Positions 17,031 to 26,220 are shown, numbered from the stretch's first letter. The stretch is 38,996 bases of DNA from Acidobacteriota bacterium (GCA_030066195.1 JASJCB010000098.1:1-38996); one strand, 5' to 3'. The notes: generated by a model not told the origin, from the letters alone. Program-made: numbers and translations.

Positions 17031-18053
17031 TCACCGATCAGCGGCTCGTTTTCTTCGAACATGAAAAATGAATTGAATGCTTGCGAATAAGACGCCGCCG
17101 GCGAGCCATGCTATCGATTCTTCAAAGGAACCGGGTTGCGCCGCACCGAGAACCAGGCAGAAAGCCGCACATGCGGAGAGAAGTGTTCCCGAAATCTTAA
17201 AAGTAAGGGATCTGTCGCCAAAGGGCGAGACAAGGAAAAGTCCGATACAAAGCAAACCGAAACTGCCGACTCTTCCCCACCACGGGCTTCGAGGCGGGAC
17301 CGCAACCGTTCCCTGGTAAAGCGATTCCGGCGATTGTCGACCCGGCTTGACCACGGTGATGTCCCGCATCGTTTCATCGTAGGCCGTATCGAGAAAATGA
17401 CCGCGTTGCAAGGCAACCAGTGTCACGGGAATGGACGAAACGGCCTGATAGGTTACGCGCAAATCGCCCGGTTCAGGGTTGTCCGGATCTCTGCCGCGAT
17501 AGTAGAAATCTCCGGCATCGCGCAGACGCCCGACCCGCACCTCATCCTCTATTCGCAACGGCCCGAAATGGTTGAAACGCGCCAACAGACGACCGGACAA
17601 GGCAAAAGCACCCAGGTAGACACGCCCGGCGGTGAAGTCCCGCTTTCCCAACGGCCCGCTCTTGGAATTGACATGACCCTCGGGTTGTTTGAAGCGATTT
17701 GAAGGATGAGCCTGTTCCGACCATTCCAACCGATACTCGGGTTTACCATCGACGATTTCTTCTACCCATTGATACATGGATACATGTCGACGAAGCCGCA
17801 CTACATTCCCGGCCATATTGAACGTAGCATCGAAAATAGGTTCTACCACCCGCAGGTTTCCCCGAAGAAAGACCAATCGCCCCTCATATCGCGGGTCGAT
17901 TTGTCCGGTCTCGATAGGATGCAAGATATCCGGGGCAATGGGAACGGAGCCTTTCCCCTCATTGAAAAATAGCAGTGCAATGCCGGCGAGGAGAAGGATG
18001 CCTCCGCTCGCAACAGGAAAAACAGGTCGTTTCATGATTTGGGAATACTGCAT
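17031..18053 (-). CDS. TMEM43 family membrane protein
   Basis: 340-aa protein with an N-terminal hydrophobic helix (about 15-30), a large extracytoplasmic domain and C-terminal hydrophobic helices (about 262-335). The motifs VRLRRHVSMYQWVEE, YRLEWSEQAHPSNRFKQPEG and RVGRLRDAGDFYYRG match the TMEM43 (LUMA) family, in which a Y-Q-W-x-E block is followed by an extended W-S segment with S-x-x-F. The function of bacterial members is unknown. The GTG alternative start of the downstream BNR-like gene overlaps its stop, so the two form an operon. The ribosome binding site is weak, and an internal ATG at 18035 is possible. Confidence 0.82.
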   Translation of the reverse strand: MQYSQIMKRPVFPVASGGILLLAGIALLFFNEGKGSVPIAPDILHPIETGQIDPRYEGRLVFLRGNLRVVEPIFDATFNMAGNVVRLRRHVSMYQWVEEIVDGKPEYRLEWSEQAHPSNRFKQPEGHVNSKSGPLGKRDFTAGRVYLGAFALSGRLLARFNHFGPLRIEDEVRVGRLRDAGDFYYRGRDPDNPEPGDLRVTYQAVSSIPVTLVALQRGHFLDTAYDETMRDITVVKPGRQSPESLYQGTVAVPPRSPWWGRVGSFGLLCIGLFLVSPFGDRSLTFKISGTLLSACAAFCLVLGAAQPGSFEESIAWLAGGVLFASIQFIFHVRRKRAADR

Positions 18054-18705
18054 AGCCGAATCTCGGAAAGAACGCTAAGGCCCGGTTGAGGCATCATACC
18101 GCAACAGAAGCATTAAGTCGAATCCGCCTCACAGTCAATGACGCCGAGGTGGTGCGATCCTCAAATGACCAGCCGGCATCTTTTTTCGGACTGCACCAAA
18201 ATGGCTTGATCAGCAAATTTTCCAGCAGCACACAGTATAGACTCAATTACAGACTCTTGTTGCAAGCCCAATTACCTTACACATGAACAAATCTTAACAC
18301 CTATAACATAAATTCTAAAAAATACCACTATACATAACAAATCGCGAATTTTAACCCATCTTCGCGTCATATTCCACAAGTGCTGATTGCCGGCATTTTC
18401 TTGTCGGTCCACCATCGCATCACCGGTCCCATGAAACCCCTTGGCAGACGTGGTGTTTTACATAACCTTCACAAATAAAACGGTTAACGCGTTTTGAAAA
18501 GTCGGTTTGGCATGCCTTATGCTCCTGATCAATCACGTGCGAACAGCCGATGAGATCGGCTGTCACCGGCCTTTCAAAACTGCCGTCGATCACGTCCCCC
18601 TTGAAGTGAACCGCACACCTTACTGACCATGTTCACCGGCAAATCCGGTGATGCCTTCTCACGCGGTACTTCCCTCGATCGGCGGCGCCTATTTGGAGGT
18701 TTGTC
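18054..18705. other. 652-bp intergenic region with AT-rich core and two hairpins
   Basis: No gene is seen. The 18285-18365 stretch is markedly AT-rich. Two compact hairpins follow: CAGCCGAT/ATCGGCTG with a 3-nt loop (18544-18562) and TCACCGG/CCGGTGA with a 5-nt loop (18633-18651). They sit in the probable leader of the 116-aa exported protein gene and could be regulatory RNA structure or old terminators. Confidence 0.5.
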
Positions 18706-19056
18706 ATGAAACTTATGGCCAAACTGATTGCATTACTGGTTGTTGTAGTACTGGGCGTATACGCCGGCTCGGGTCGGTTCAAATACCGTAGCGCGGAAGA
18801 AGTCGCGATGGCTTGCTTCCATGTCCAAGACTGCGTCGACCAGGGCTACAAAATGGAATACTGCGTACCCACCCCCATCAATTACCCGGAAGCTCCCGAG
18901 GGCATTTATAACTGGGGTCAAGTCGATGTCAGACTGTGCGGCGATCCCGCCAAAGCCCAACCTACGATAATCGTTACCTGCTACATCGAAGCCAAGAACA
19001 AAAAGAAGGGTACGAAATACAGGGAATCCCACTCAGTTGCGGTGCCCATTAAATAA
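18706..19056 (+). CDS. Small exported Cys-containing protein of unknown function
   Basis: 116-aa product with an N-terminal hydrophobic segment (3-20, LIALLVVVVLGVYAG) acting as a signal peptide or anchor. The remaining ~95 residues contain five Cys (in MACFHVQDC, EYCVPT, RLCGDP, VTCYIEA) and end in a lysine-rich KNKKKGTKY stretch. GGAGG lies before the ATG and a good terminator follows. It shares no motif I recognise. The odd Cys number leaves one free or in a dimer bond. Confidence 0.72.
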   Translation: MKLMAKLIALLVVVVLGVYAGSGRFKYRSAEEVAMACFHVQDCVDQGYKMEYCVPTPINYPEAPEGIYNWGQVDVRLCGDPAKAQPTIIVTCYIEAKNKKKGTKYRESHSVAVPIK

Positions 19057-19088
19057 AACGATTACTTTTTGCTTCTCCTGTTTTGTCG

Positions 19089-19123
19089 AAAGCGCGATCA
19101 CCCGAGGGTCGCGCTTTTTGTTT
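19089..19123 (+). terminator. Terminator after the 116-aa exported protein
   Basis: AAGCGCGA (19090-19097) pairs with TCGCGCTT (19109-19116), followed by TTTG and further T-rich sequence. Confidence 0.75.
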
Positions 19124-19519
19124 TTAAAAGTCGGCCTCGGTCAATCGACAGCTGATCGCATCCGTCCCGTTTCGCACCAACAACCGGCCGCCTGCCGCGA
19201 TGGGATGGACGGTCTTAAACACGGAATCGGCAAATGACATCGGAAAACATTGTCGCCGCACTCGGGGAGGAGGACTTGCGCGTCATTAAGTTGTCGCCGC
19301 GCGCGGTGAGTCCGTTTTTGATCTCGCTTTTCCACTTCCCGAAGCCGGGCCGGCGGTTTTTAAATCGAATCAATACCCGCCGACGACGGTAGATGGAGGT
19401 TTTTTCCTCGTCGCAAGGTTCCCGGCAAGGGCGGACAAAACACGGTTCCCGGATACCCGGTCCGGTAAAAGATATGGTAGAGTCCTCCCATTGCTTTAAT
19501 CTTCCCTGGAGACCCGACC
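19124..19519. other. Intergenic region upstream of the SLC13 permease
   Basis: No convincing gene. A 52-codon frame at 19234-19392 has coding-like codons at its start but no good ribosome binding site and no recognised product, so it is not called. The stretch may contain gene remnants. Confidence 0.4.
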
Positions 19520-21418
19520 ATGCTGCTTACATTTATTATCCTGGGTGTAACCATCGCTCTACTTTTATGGAACAAGCTGCCCATGGAGGTGCCGGCTCTG
19601 CTCTCCATGATGGCCTTGGTCCTTGCCGAGTGTATCGAGCTGAATACGGCCCTGGCCGGGTTTGCCAACCCCACGGTGATCACGATTGCGGCGCTGTTTG
19701 TAGTAGGCGGCGGGCTTTTCAGAACCGGTGTGGCCGACTGGTTGGCCAATCACCTGATTGCCCTGAGCGGAGAAAGCGTTTGGCGATTTTTGGTAGTTTT
19801 GGGCTTGCTGACCGCGGTTTTCTCCGCATTCCTCAGTAATACCGGTACCGTGGCGGTGTTGCTGCCCTCGGTTGTTTCCGCCTCGCGGCGATTGCAGGTG
19901 CCGGCCGGAACCCTTTTGCTACCCATGGCCTTTTCAGCTCAACTGGGAGGTTTGTTGACGCTGATCGGAACTCCCCCCAATATCATCCTCAGCGATGCCT
20001 TGGAAAACGCGGGTTTTGCCCCCTTTTCGTTTTTCGAATTCTCACTGTTGGGCTTTCCCCTCCTTGGACTGTACCTGGTCTATTCCCTGACGCTTGGCCG
20101 TTGGTTGGTGCCCAAGCGCGGCCAATCCGGGGAGGACGGTCAGTTATCTATCTGGGAATTGGCCCGTTCGTATGAAGTCCAGGACAAACTGTTCAAGCTG
20201 GTCGTCGATTACGGCTCGCCGTTGGTCGGAAAAACACTGGCTGAGGCAGACTTGAGCCGGCGATACAGGGTTCATGTGATTCACCTCAAAGAACCGCGAA
20301 GCATCGGCAGCGGGGAGGAATCGGAACGTGGGAAGCAACTTGAAGGTCACCAGGTCAGCACCTTCCGCATGATTGTGGGCGTCTTAAGCAATCCGGAACC
20401 CATGCGGGAAAACCCGACACCCGGTAGCTTGATCAAGCCGGGACTCAGAATGATCGTGCAGGGTGACAAGGACGATGTCATGCGCCTGGCCCGAGAAAAC
20501 GGCATGAAGCCCGGCGCCCCGATCGCCGGCGAGGAAGGTCGCGGCGGCTCCCTGGCCGAAGTCGTTATTCGGCAGCGCTCGCGCATCAGCGGACGCTCGA
20601 TCATCGATGAACAGTTCGGTTCCAAGAACCGGCTCCAGATTTTAGGCGTCATGCGCAACGGCGCGCCGTTGCCCGTGCCCTTTACTGACACCCCCTTGGC
20701 CTTTGGCGATACCCTGCTGGTGTACGGCTCCAGTGAAGACATCTATCAACTGGGCCGGGATACGCGCAACTACCTGTTGGTTGGCAGTCCCGTTCAAGCA
20801 GGAGAAGGACCTCTGAGCGCGAAAGCTTACGCGGCAATCGGCATCCTATTCCTGATGGTTCTCCTGATTCTTTTTAAGGTCTTTCCACTGGTGATTGTCT
20901 CTTTAGCAGCCGCCCTGGCCATGATTCTTTTGGGATGTCTGAATACGGAAACCGCCTACCGCCAGATCAACTGGCAAAGCTTGATTTTGATTGCGGCCAT
21001 GATTCCCATGGGCAGCGCGCTCCAGGAAACGGGAGCCACGGAGCTCATGGCGACCAGCCTGATCGAAAGGTTGGGCGGCGCCGAACCGGTGTACCTGTTG
21101 GCCGGCGTATTTTTGATGACCATGTTGCTGAGCCAGTTTATCAGCAATACCGCTACCGCCGTATTGCTGGCGCCGGTGGCCCTGGAAATCAGCGGTCAAA
21201 TGGGAGTATCCCCCTACCCGCTTCTGATGATGGTCGCGGCGGGCGCATCCTCGGCCTTCCTGACACCGATTGCCTCCCCGGTCAACACCCTGGTTTTGGG
21301 CCCCGGTAATTTTCGGTTCGGAGACTATGCAAGGGTAGGATTGCCGCTGGTATTTATCATCCTGGCGGCAAGCCTATACCTTGTTCCCCTGATCTGGCCG
21401 ATGACGGCAGTTCCTTAA
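19520..21418 (+). CDS. SLC13 family permease with TrkA-C domains
   Basis: 632-aa inner-membrane transporter of the DASS/SLC13 (ArsB/NhaD superfamily) type. The first membrane block (about 1-200) contains the SNTGTVAVLLPSVV and LIGTPPNIILSDAL motifs, and the second (about 430-625) the QFISNTATAVLLAPVALEI and TPIASPVNTLVLGPG motifs; these paired S-N-T and T-P hairpins are the substrate and sodium sites. Between them lie two TrkA-C/RCK-C regulatory domains (about 215-300 and 330-410). That layout is common in sulfate- or dicarboxylate-type members of unknown specificity. GGAG precedes the ATG. It ends 10 bp from the convergent Uma2-family gene. Confidence 0.93.
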   Translation: MLLTFIILGVTIALLLWNKLPMEVPALLSMMALVLAECIELNTALAGFANPTVITIAALFVVGGGLFRTGVADWLANHLIALSGESVWRFLVVLGLLTAVFSAFLSNTGTVAVLLPSVVSASRRLQVPAGTLLLPMAFSAQLGGLLTLIGTPPNIILSDALENAGFAPFSFFEFSLLGFPLLGLYLVYSLTLGRWLVPKRGQSGEDGQLSIWELARSYEVQDKLFKLVVDYGSPLVGKTLAEADLSRRYRVHVIHLKEPRSIGSGEESERGKQLEGHQVSTFRMIVGVLSNPEPMRENPTPGSLIKPGLRMIVQGDKDDVMRLARENGMKPGAPIAGEEGRGGSLAEVVIRQRSRISGRSIIDEQFGSKNRLQILGVMRNGAPLPVPFTDTPLAFGDTLLVYGSSEDIYQLGRDTRNYLLVGSPVQAGEGPLSAKAYAAIGILFLMVLLILFKVFPLVIVSLAAALAMILLGCLNTETAYRQINWQSLILIAAMIPMGSALQETGATELMATSLIERLGGAEPVYLLAGVFLMTMLLSQFISNTATAVLLAPVALEISGQMGVSPYPLLMMVAAGASSAFLTPIASPVNTLVLGPGNFRFGDYARVGLPLVFIILAASLYLVPLIWPMTAVP

Positions 21419-21428
21419 GGACAGTCGA

Positions 21429-22250
21429 TCAAGTATCGGGGTTGATCCCCATGCTGATCAGTAGGCTGCGAAAGCGTTCCACCTCCTTTTCGGCGGCCTC
21501 CGCACGGGCGGATGCCTGCTCCGCACGGGCGATTTCTTGTTTGACACGGACGTTCTGTTGCTCTACCAATTCTTCGGGCGTAGGTATCATGGTTCCGTCT
21601 TTCTCGAACCAACGCAACCAGGTACCGTAAATGCCTTGATAGGTACCGAACCAGGAGCCCAGTACGAGATCCAATTCTTCGATGTAGTGCCTGGAGAAAT
21701 CCCCTTCAAAGTTGACCTCGTTTTCATATTTCCCGTTCTTCAAACGACATTTATAGATCAGATCGTTGTCCTCATAACTGAAGGGCATATAATGGGGCAC
21801 CTTGATGATATCTCGGTAGATTTCGTATTTCTTCATCCGGCCGTTAGATTTAGGCGGACCGGTTCCCAGGTCTTCATCTTCCGTTCCATATGAGAGGATT
21901 TCAATGACCAGGGTAGGGGGTACGGGTTCCTTCCACATGACGAAGCTCCTCCGTTGCTCGTCCTGGTAGAGGGGATCGGCGCCCACGGCGATAAACCAAT
22001 CGGGTCGAATGAAACGCCGAGGGTGTTTGGGATCGTAATACAAGTTCATATCGGCGGCTTTGAAGTGCGGCTTATCCGTGCGCAATGTGGCATTTAAAAG
22101 AGCCGGTTGGTAGAAGTGAATGAGATCCGGCAAACCTGGTTCCTCCGGGTTATCGGAGGGCAGGTCGAACATGTCCGGTAATTCGTCGGCGGACTTTCTT
22201 TCCTTGACCTTACGAGTATCGAAACGGGACAAGAGTAATTCCAGAGCCAT
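21429..22250 (-). CDS. Uma2 family (DUF820) PD-(D/E)XK protein
   Basis: 273-aa protein. The restriction-endonuclease-like core is visible: IRPDWFIAV (D of the motif), PPTLVIEILSYGTE (E-x-L pair), and KKYEIYRDIIKVPHYM with a conserved Lys and Tyr. This is the Uma2 pattern, in which D...(E)xL...K..Y is diagnostic. The C-terminus is a coiled coil rich in ARAEQA and AEAAEKE, also normal for the family. GAGGAGG lies just before the ATG. Such proteins are numerous in cyanobacteria and in Acidobacteriota or Planctomycetota, and their function is not established. It stands alone between the permease and the operon terminator. Confidence 0.85.
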   Translation of the reverse strand: MALELLLSRFDTRKVKERKSADELPDMFDLPSDNPEEPGLPDLIHFYQPALLNATLRTDKPHFKAADMNLYYDPKHPRRFIRPDWFIAVGADPLYQDEQRRSFVMWKEPVPPTLVIEILSYGTEDEDLGTGPPKSNGRMKKYEIYRDIIKVPHYMPFSYEDNDLIYKCRLKNGKYENEVNFEGDFSRHYIEELDLVLGSWFGTYQGIYGTWLRWFEKDGTMIPTPEELVEQQNVRVKQEIARAEQASARAEAAEKEVERFRSLLISMGINPDT

Positions 22251-22295
22251 AACGCCTCCTCAATATGTAGTCGCGAATAATTATCCCTAAACCAA

Positions 22296-22330
22296 CAAAA
22301 GCCATCCCCCGAAGGGAATGGCTTTTGTTT
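22296..22330 (-). terminator. Terminator of the six-gene minus-strand operon
   Basis: CAAAAGCCATCCCC and GGGAATGGCTTTTG form a long stem with a CGAA loop. Read on the minus strand, the stem ends in a T-run 60 bp after the transporter stop. It is nearly symmetrical, so it could also act on the plus strand. Confidence 0.85.
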
Positions 22331-22390
22331 CTCAACCTGATCACGTTAACACATCAGAAAAGAGAAAGACAAGCTATAAGTTATACTGAT

Positions 22391-23752
22391 TCAATTATTT
22401 GTCGCGCTTTTTTGTTCGCGATAAGCCAGGATGCGGAGCACCTGATCGTGCTTTTTTTCACTTAAAGGATAGGCCGCCGCGATGATCGCCCCTGCGATGA
22501 GGAACAGGCCTACCCCGGGGCCGAACGCCAGGGCCAGAAACCAGGATACCTCGGGGGTTTGTACCGCGTTGGGGACGAAACCGATTATCGCCAACAGTTT
22601 TCCAGTGAGAGCCAGCGCCACGGCCCGGCTGGCTTTGCCGCCCAGTTTCCAGAAGCCGAAGAACAGGCCGAAACGGGATTCGCGCGACCAGACCTTGTCG
22701 TAGTCGACAATATCGGCCAACGTGGCGTCCAGCAACACCACCGAACCGATGCATATGCCGCCGAGGAATCCGGCCAGGTAGGGCCAACTCGCCTGGCCCG
22801 GGGGAAAGAGGGGATAGACGATCATCGACATCACGCCCAGGCCGCTGACGCCGATCACCAGGGGCAGTTTTTTGCCGTATTTGCGGGCGACCACAATCCA
22901 AACGGGAATGGAAAGACAAAAGATCAAGATGAAGAAAGCTATGATGAAGTTGACCGTGACCTCGTCCAGGTTCAGACGGTAGTTGTAGTAGTAAAGAGCC
23001 AGGGATGAGTTGACCGTCAGACCAAGAGTTGCAATGAAATAAGCGGTGAATAGAATAAAGAAAGCGCGATTTCTGAGCAATGCGACCAACCCTGTTTTTG
23101 GGGAGTCGGAAGGCCTTACTTGAGTTGGTTGCGGTCGATCGTAACGCCCCGTGCTCAGAATGGTAATACCGGCGGTAACAATGATCAAACCGGCGACCAC
23201 GGCACTAGCCGAGGAAGCGGGATCGCCGGTAGTAAGTACCGCCGCAAAAATGCCGGGCAGGGCCGTACCGGTGACCAGACCCAGGTTACCGGCAAAAAGT
23301 CGATAACCGAAAAGATGCAAACGCTCACCCGGATGCTCAGTCAGATCGCCGGCCAGGGCCGAATGTGGCACGGATAGGACCGTGAAAGCCGTATTGAAGA
23401 AGATATAGACGCCCAGCAGATAACCGAACCGACCCCATTCCGAGGTCAGCTCAGGTGGATTGAAGAGCAGGTACAAGGCAACGGCCAGGGTGACGGCGCC
23501 GATGGCCATAAAGGGAATGCGCCGTCCGAAGCGGGAAGGAAAGTGGTCGGAGATACTGCCCATCAGCGGATCGGTCACCGCATCCCACAACACGCCGATC
23601 GCTACCGCGTAGCCGGCCATGTCAGGGGCCAAACCGACGACATCGGTGTAGAACTTAAGCAGAAAAACCCGAATCAGCACCTCGGCGGCCATGATGCCGA
23701 TTTCGGCAGTACCGTAGCCGGCTTTCACACCGACCGAGAGCTTGTTTTGCAT
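22391..23752 (-). CDS. GPH-family MFS sugar/cation symporter-like transporter
   Basis: 453-aa protein with about 12 membrane helices. The N-terminal signature includes KAGYGTAEIG, LKFYTDVVGL and WDAVTDPLMGSISDH followed by GRRIPFMAIGA, which is typical of the glycoside-pentoside-hexuronide:cation symporters (MelB-like), where W-D-x-x-x-D-P-x-x-G is conserved. Such proteins in specialised clusters may move other solutes or lipids. It is the last gene of the operon, 6 bp after the radical SAM gene. It may export or import the product of the upstream reductive pathway (inference). Confidence 0.9.
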   Translation of the reverse strand: MQNKLSVGVKAGYGTAEIGIMAAEVLIRVFLLKFYTDVVGLAPDMAGYAVAIGVLWDAVTDPLMGSISDHFPSRFGRRIPFMAIGAVTLAVALYLLFNPPELTSEWGRFGYLLGVYIFFNTAFTVLSVPHSALAGDLTEHPGERLHLFGYRLFAGNLGLVTGTALPGIFAAVLTTGDPASSASAVVAGLIIVTAGITILSTGRYDRPQPTQVRPSDSPKTGLVALLRNRAFFILFTAYFIATLGLTVNSSLALYYYNYRLNLDEVTVNFIIAFFILIFCLSIPVWIVVARKYGKKLPLVIGVSGLGVMSMIVYPLFPPGQASWPYLAGFLGGICIGSVVLLDATLADIVDYDKVWSRESRFGLFFGFWKLGGKASRAVALALTGKLLAIIGFVPNAVQTPEVSWFLALAFGPGVGLFLIAGAIIAAAYPLSEKKHDQVLRILAYREQKSATNN

Positions 23753-23758
23753 ATCCGC

Positions 23759-25078
23759 TCAAGTATAGCGTGTGTTTTGGTATTTGGCATCGTAGAAAGC
23801 CGGCAGCAGGCTGTCTACTCGCAACAGGCCCGCTCTTGTGAGGGTAACCTTGCCGTTGCCGAAATCCAGCATGCCGTTTTCCTTGTGCATGGCAAACTGG
23901 TCCTGGAATTTTTCGAGGATATCCACCCCGTATTTCTCTTGGAAATAGGCCGTGTACAGATAGCCGAGCTTCATTTGCAGGATCATCTCGCGCACCAGCC
24001 GTTCCTCTTCCGTGGGCACATAGGCGCGTCGCAAGGGCTGCCTGCCTTCTTCCACCATTTGAGTATAAGTAACAATGGAAGGCTGGTTTTGGTAGTGCAC
24101 GCCCTGGATGTGACCGAAGGCGCTGCAACCCAAGGCCAGGAGGTCGGCGCCGCGCCACAAATGATCGCGATAGCCGAAACTCACCTTTTTATCGCGTTTC
24201 ACCATGGTGTACCCGCTGGCAATCGCGTAACCCGCTTCTTGTAGGCGTTCCATGGCATAATTATGCCATTCGCGCTTCACCTTCCAATCGGCAAAATCGG
24301 GCAGGCCTTCTTCGCCGTTGAGAATGCGCCCGCTGTAGACCGTGTTGAAGGGCAGTTCCATCTGGTAGATGGTGATGCTGTCCGGATCGTAATCGATCGC
24401 CTTCTCGATGTTGGCTTTCCAGTTCTCCCAGGTTTCGCCGACCATGCCGGAAATCAGGTCGATGTTCAATTGATCGAAACCCTGTTTCTTGATCCAGGGA
24501 TGAACCTTATAGACCTCGGTCGAAATATGGGCGCGGCCGTTCTCGGATAAAATATCATCGTCAAAGTTTTCCACGCCGAGGCTGAGGCGCGTCACGCCCA
24601 CTTCCTTGATGATCTCCAGCTTTTTCTCGGTCAGCGTACCCGGCTCGCATTCGAAGGTAACTTCTTCCATGTCGTCCCAGGGAAGCGCGGCCTTGATGTG
24701 ATCCATAATGCCCCGCAGGTGCCTGCCGCTGATATACGACGGCGTGCCCCCGCCCACATATAGGAATTTGAGCTTGCGCCCCGCCACGGCCGGACGCCGG
24801 GCAATCATGCCGATCTCTTTTTCCACGGCGTCGATATAAGCCTGGATTTCGCGGCTGTTCTTGTCCGTGTAGACCTTGAAGTAGCAGAACTTACAGCGTT
24901 TGCGGCAGAAGGGAATATGCAGGTAGAGTCCCATGGGCTTCTCGGGATCGCCCGGTGTTTCAAAGGCTTGTTCCAGTTCCGAGCCCTTGTCATCGGTCCA
25001 AACCGAATAGGGAGGATAGTTGGAGATGAAGACACTGCCTACTTCCGTTTTGTTTTTTTTCTCTTCAACCGTACTCAA
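23759..25078 (-). CDS. Radical SAM protein, coproporphyrinogen III oxidase-like (HemN/HemW family)
   Basis: About 439-aa radical SAM enzyme. The 4Fe-4S site is C58, C62, C65 in HIPFCRKRCKFCYF. After it come the family blocks LYVGGGTPSYI, EVTFECEPGTL, VTRLSLGVENFDDDIL and LNIDLISGMVGET. The C-terminal HemN_C-type domain follows. A ~50-residue N-terminal extension (SNYPPYSVW then an acidic stretch) is unlike standard HemW. I prefer the TTG at 25078 because GGAG lies eight bases upstream and overlaps the upstream TAG stop; an in-frame TTG at 25108 is less well supported. The operon context with reductases makes a heme role unlikely. Radical-based tailoring of a small molecule or a heme-carrier role are both possible. 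Confidence 0.85.
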   Translation of the reverse strand: MSTVEEKKNKTEVGSVFISNYPPYSVWTDDKGSELEQAFETPGDPEKPMGLYLHIPFCRKRCKFCYFKVYTDKNSREIQAYIDAVEKEIGMIARRPAVAGRKLKFLYVGGGTPSYISGRHLRGIMDHIKAALPWDDMEEVTFECEPGTLTEKKLEIIKEVGVTRLSLGVENFDDDILSENGRAHISTEVYKVHPWIKKQGFDQLNIDLISGMVGETWENWKANIEKAIDYDPDSITIYQMELPFNTVYSGRILNGEEGLPDFADWKVKREWHNYAMERLQEAGYAIASGYTMVKRDKKVSFGYRDHLWRGADLLALGCSAFGHIQGVHYQNQPSIVTYTQMVEEGRQPLRRAYVPTEEERLVREMILQMKLGYLYTAYFQEKYGVDILEKFQDQFAMHKENGMLDFGNGKVTLTRAGLLRVDSLLPAFYDAKYQNTRYT

Positions 25079-25089
25079 ATGTATCGCTC

Positions 25090-26193
25090 CTATTTCTTGC
25101 CGAAGCAAAAGACCCGGCCGTCGGTCATGCCGATGACCATTTTACCGTCCGCGATTGCGGGTGAGCCGACAAGGCCCGCGCCCGTTTCGTATTCCCAGAC
25201 GATTTTACCGTCCGCGTGTTTGGCCGCGAACAATTTGCCCGAAACATCGCCGAAGACCAGCAGGTCGCCGCTGACGACCGGGGAACTGTCGAATTTGGCG
25301 CGCGAGCGAATGGTCCACAACTCATCACCTGTGGCCGCGTCCAGGGCGCGCATCATTTTGTCCCGGCCGCCGATGAAGATCTTCCCGTCAGCGTGGGCGG
25401 GTGAACTGTAGTAAGGGAATTTGCGAATCTCGTGCTCATAGGCCCATACCGGTTTGCCGGTATCCAGGTCCACGCAGATGACCTGATTCTCGAAGGTACC
25501 CACGTAGGCGCGGTTGTTGACCACCAGGGCGCTGCCGGCCACATATCCGCCGACCCCCAATTGGAAGCGTTCCTTACCCTTCTCGGCGCCGAATACGCGC
25601 AGAAAGCCGTCGCAACCGGCCGAGATCAATTCATTCTTGTAAATTGCGGGCGTGGCATGAATATACCCCTCGGTTTCCACCGACCAACGTTTTTTGCCGG
25701 TTTCCATATCCAAAGCATAGAACAGGGCGTCGTAGCTGCCGAAGTAAACCGCATCGTCGATGACCTTGGGTGAGGAGACCACACCGCCCTCGGTTTCGAA
25801 TTTCCATTTCAGGGTTCCGGTTTCGGCGTCCAGCGCGTGCAGGAATCCGCGCTCGTCACCGAAAAAGACGATGCCCTCGTAGACTGACGGCGTCGATTTG
25901 ACCTCATCGGAAGCCTGGTAGGTCCATTTCTGAGCGCCGGTTTTGAAATCGAGTGCATAAAGTTTACCGCTGAGGCTGGGAATGTAAACCGTACCGCCGG
26001 CAATTACGGCAGAACCCTCGATCTCCTGGTCCGGCATGCGGAAGGACCACAAAATCTGAGGTTGCTCGGGAAAACCCGGTTCGGCCACTCCGCTGTTGGC
26101 GGCGTCCCCGCGAAACAGCGGCCAGTCGGCCCGCGCCGTCACCGGGGTGAAGATGATCGCAAGGATCAGCAGATGGAAAGGTGTGTGTCGCAT
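25090..26193 (-). CDS. Exported PQQ-type beta-propeller repeat protein
   Basis: 367-aa protein with a signal peptide (MRHTPFHLLILAIIFTPVTA, then R-A). The rest is made of about eight WD-like PQQ repeats such as LYALDFKTGAQKWTYQ, LHALDAETGTLKWKFE, FYALDMETGKKRWSVE, CVDLDTGKPVWAYE and MRALDAATGDELWTIR, each with the A-x-D-x-x-T-G-x-x-x-W motif. This is a BamB-like/quinoprotein-type propeller in the periplasm. Residues that bind PQQ and calcium in true dehydrogenases are not evident, so it is likely a binding or scaffold protein rather than an enzyme. It lies 27 bp after the iron alcohol dehydrogenase, and its stop overlaps the ribosome binding site of the radical SAM gene. Confidence 0.88.
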   Translation of the reverse strand: MRHTPFHLLILAIIFTPVTARADWPLFRGDAANSGVAEPGFPEQPQILWSFRMPDQEIEGSAVIAGGTVYIPSLSGKLYALDFKTGAQKWTYQASDEVKSTPSVYEGIVFFGDERGFLHALDAETGTLKWKFETEGGVVSSPKVIDDAVYFGSYDALFYALDMETGKKRWSVETEGYIHATPAIYKNELISAGCDGFLRVFGAEKGKERFQLGVGGYVAGSALVVNNRAYVGTFENQVICVDLDTGKPVWAYEHEIRKFPYYSSPAHADGKIFIGGRDKMMRALDAATGDELWTIRSRAKFDSSPVVSGDLLVFGDVSGKLFAAKHADGKIVWEYETGAGLVGSPAIADGKMVIGMTDGRVFCFGKK

Positions 26194-26220
26194 CGGTGCC
26201 CCTTCATGGATGAGATACGC

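Noticed and set aside
19234..19392. 52-aa open frame upstream of the SLC13 permease
   Set aside because: No ribosome binding site and an arginine-rich end; no recognised family.
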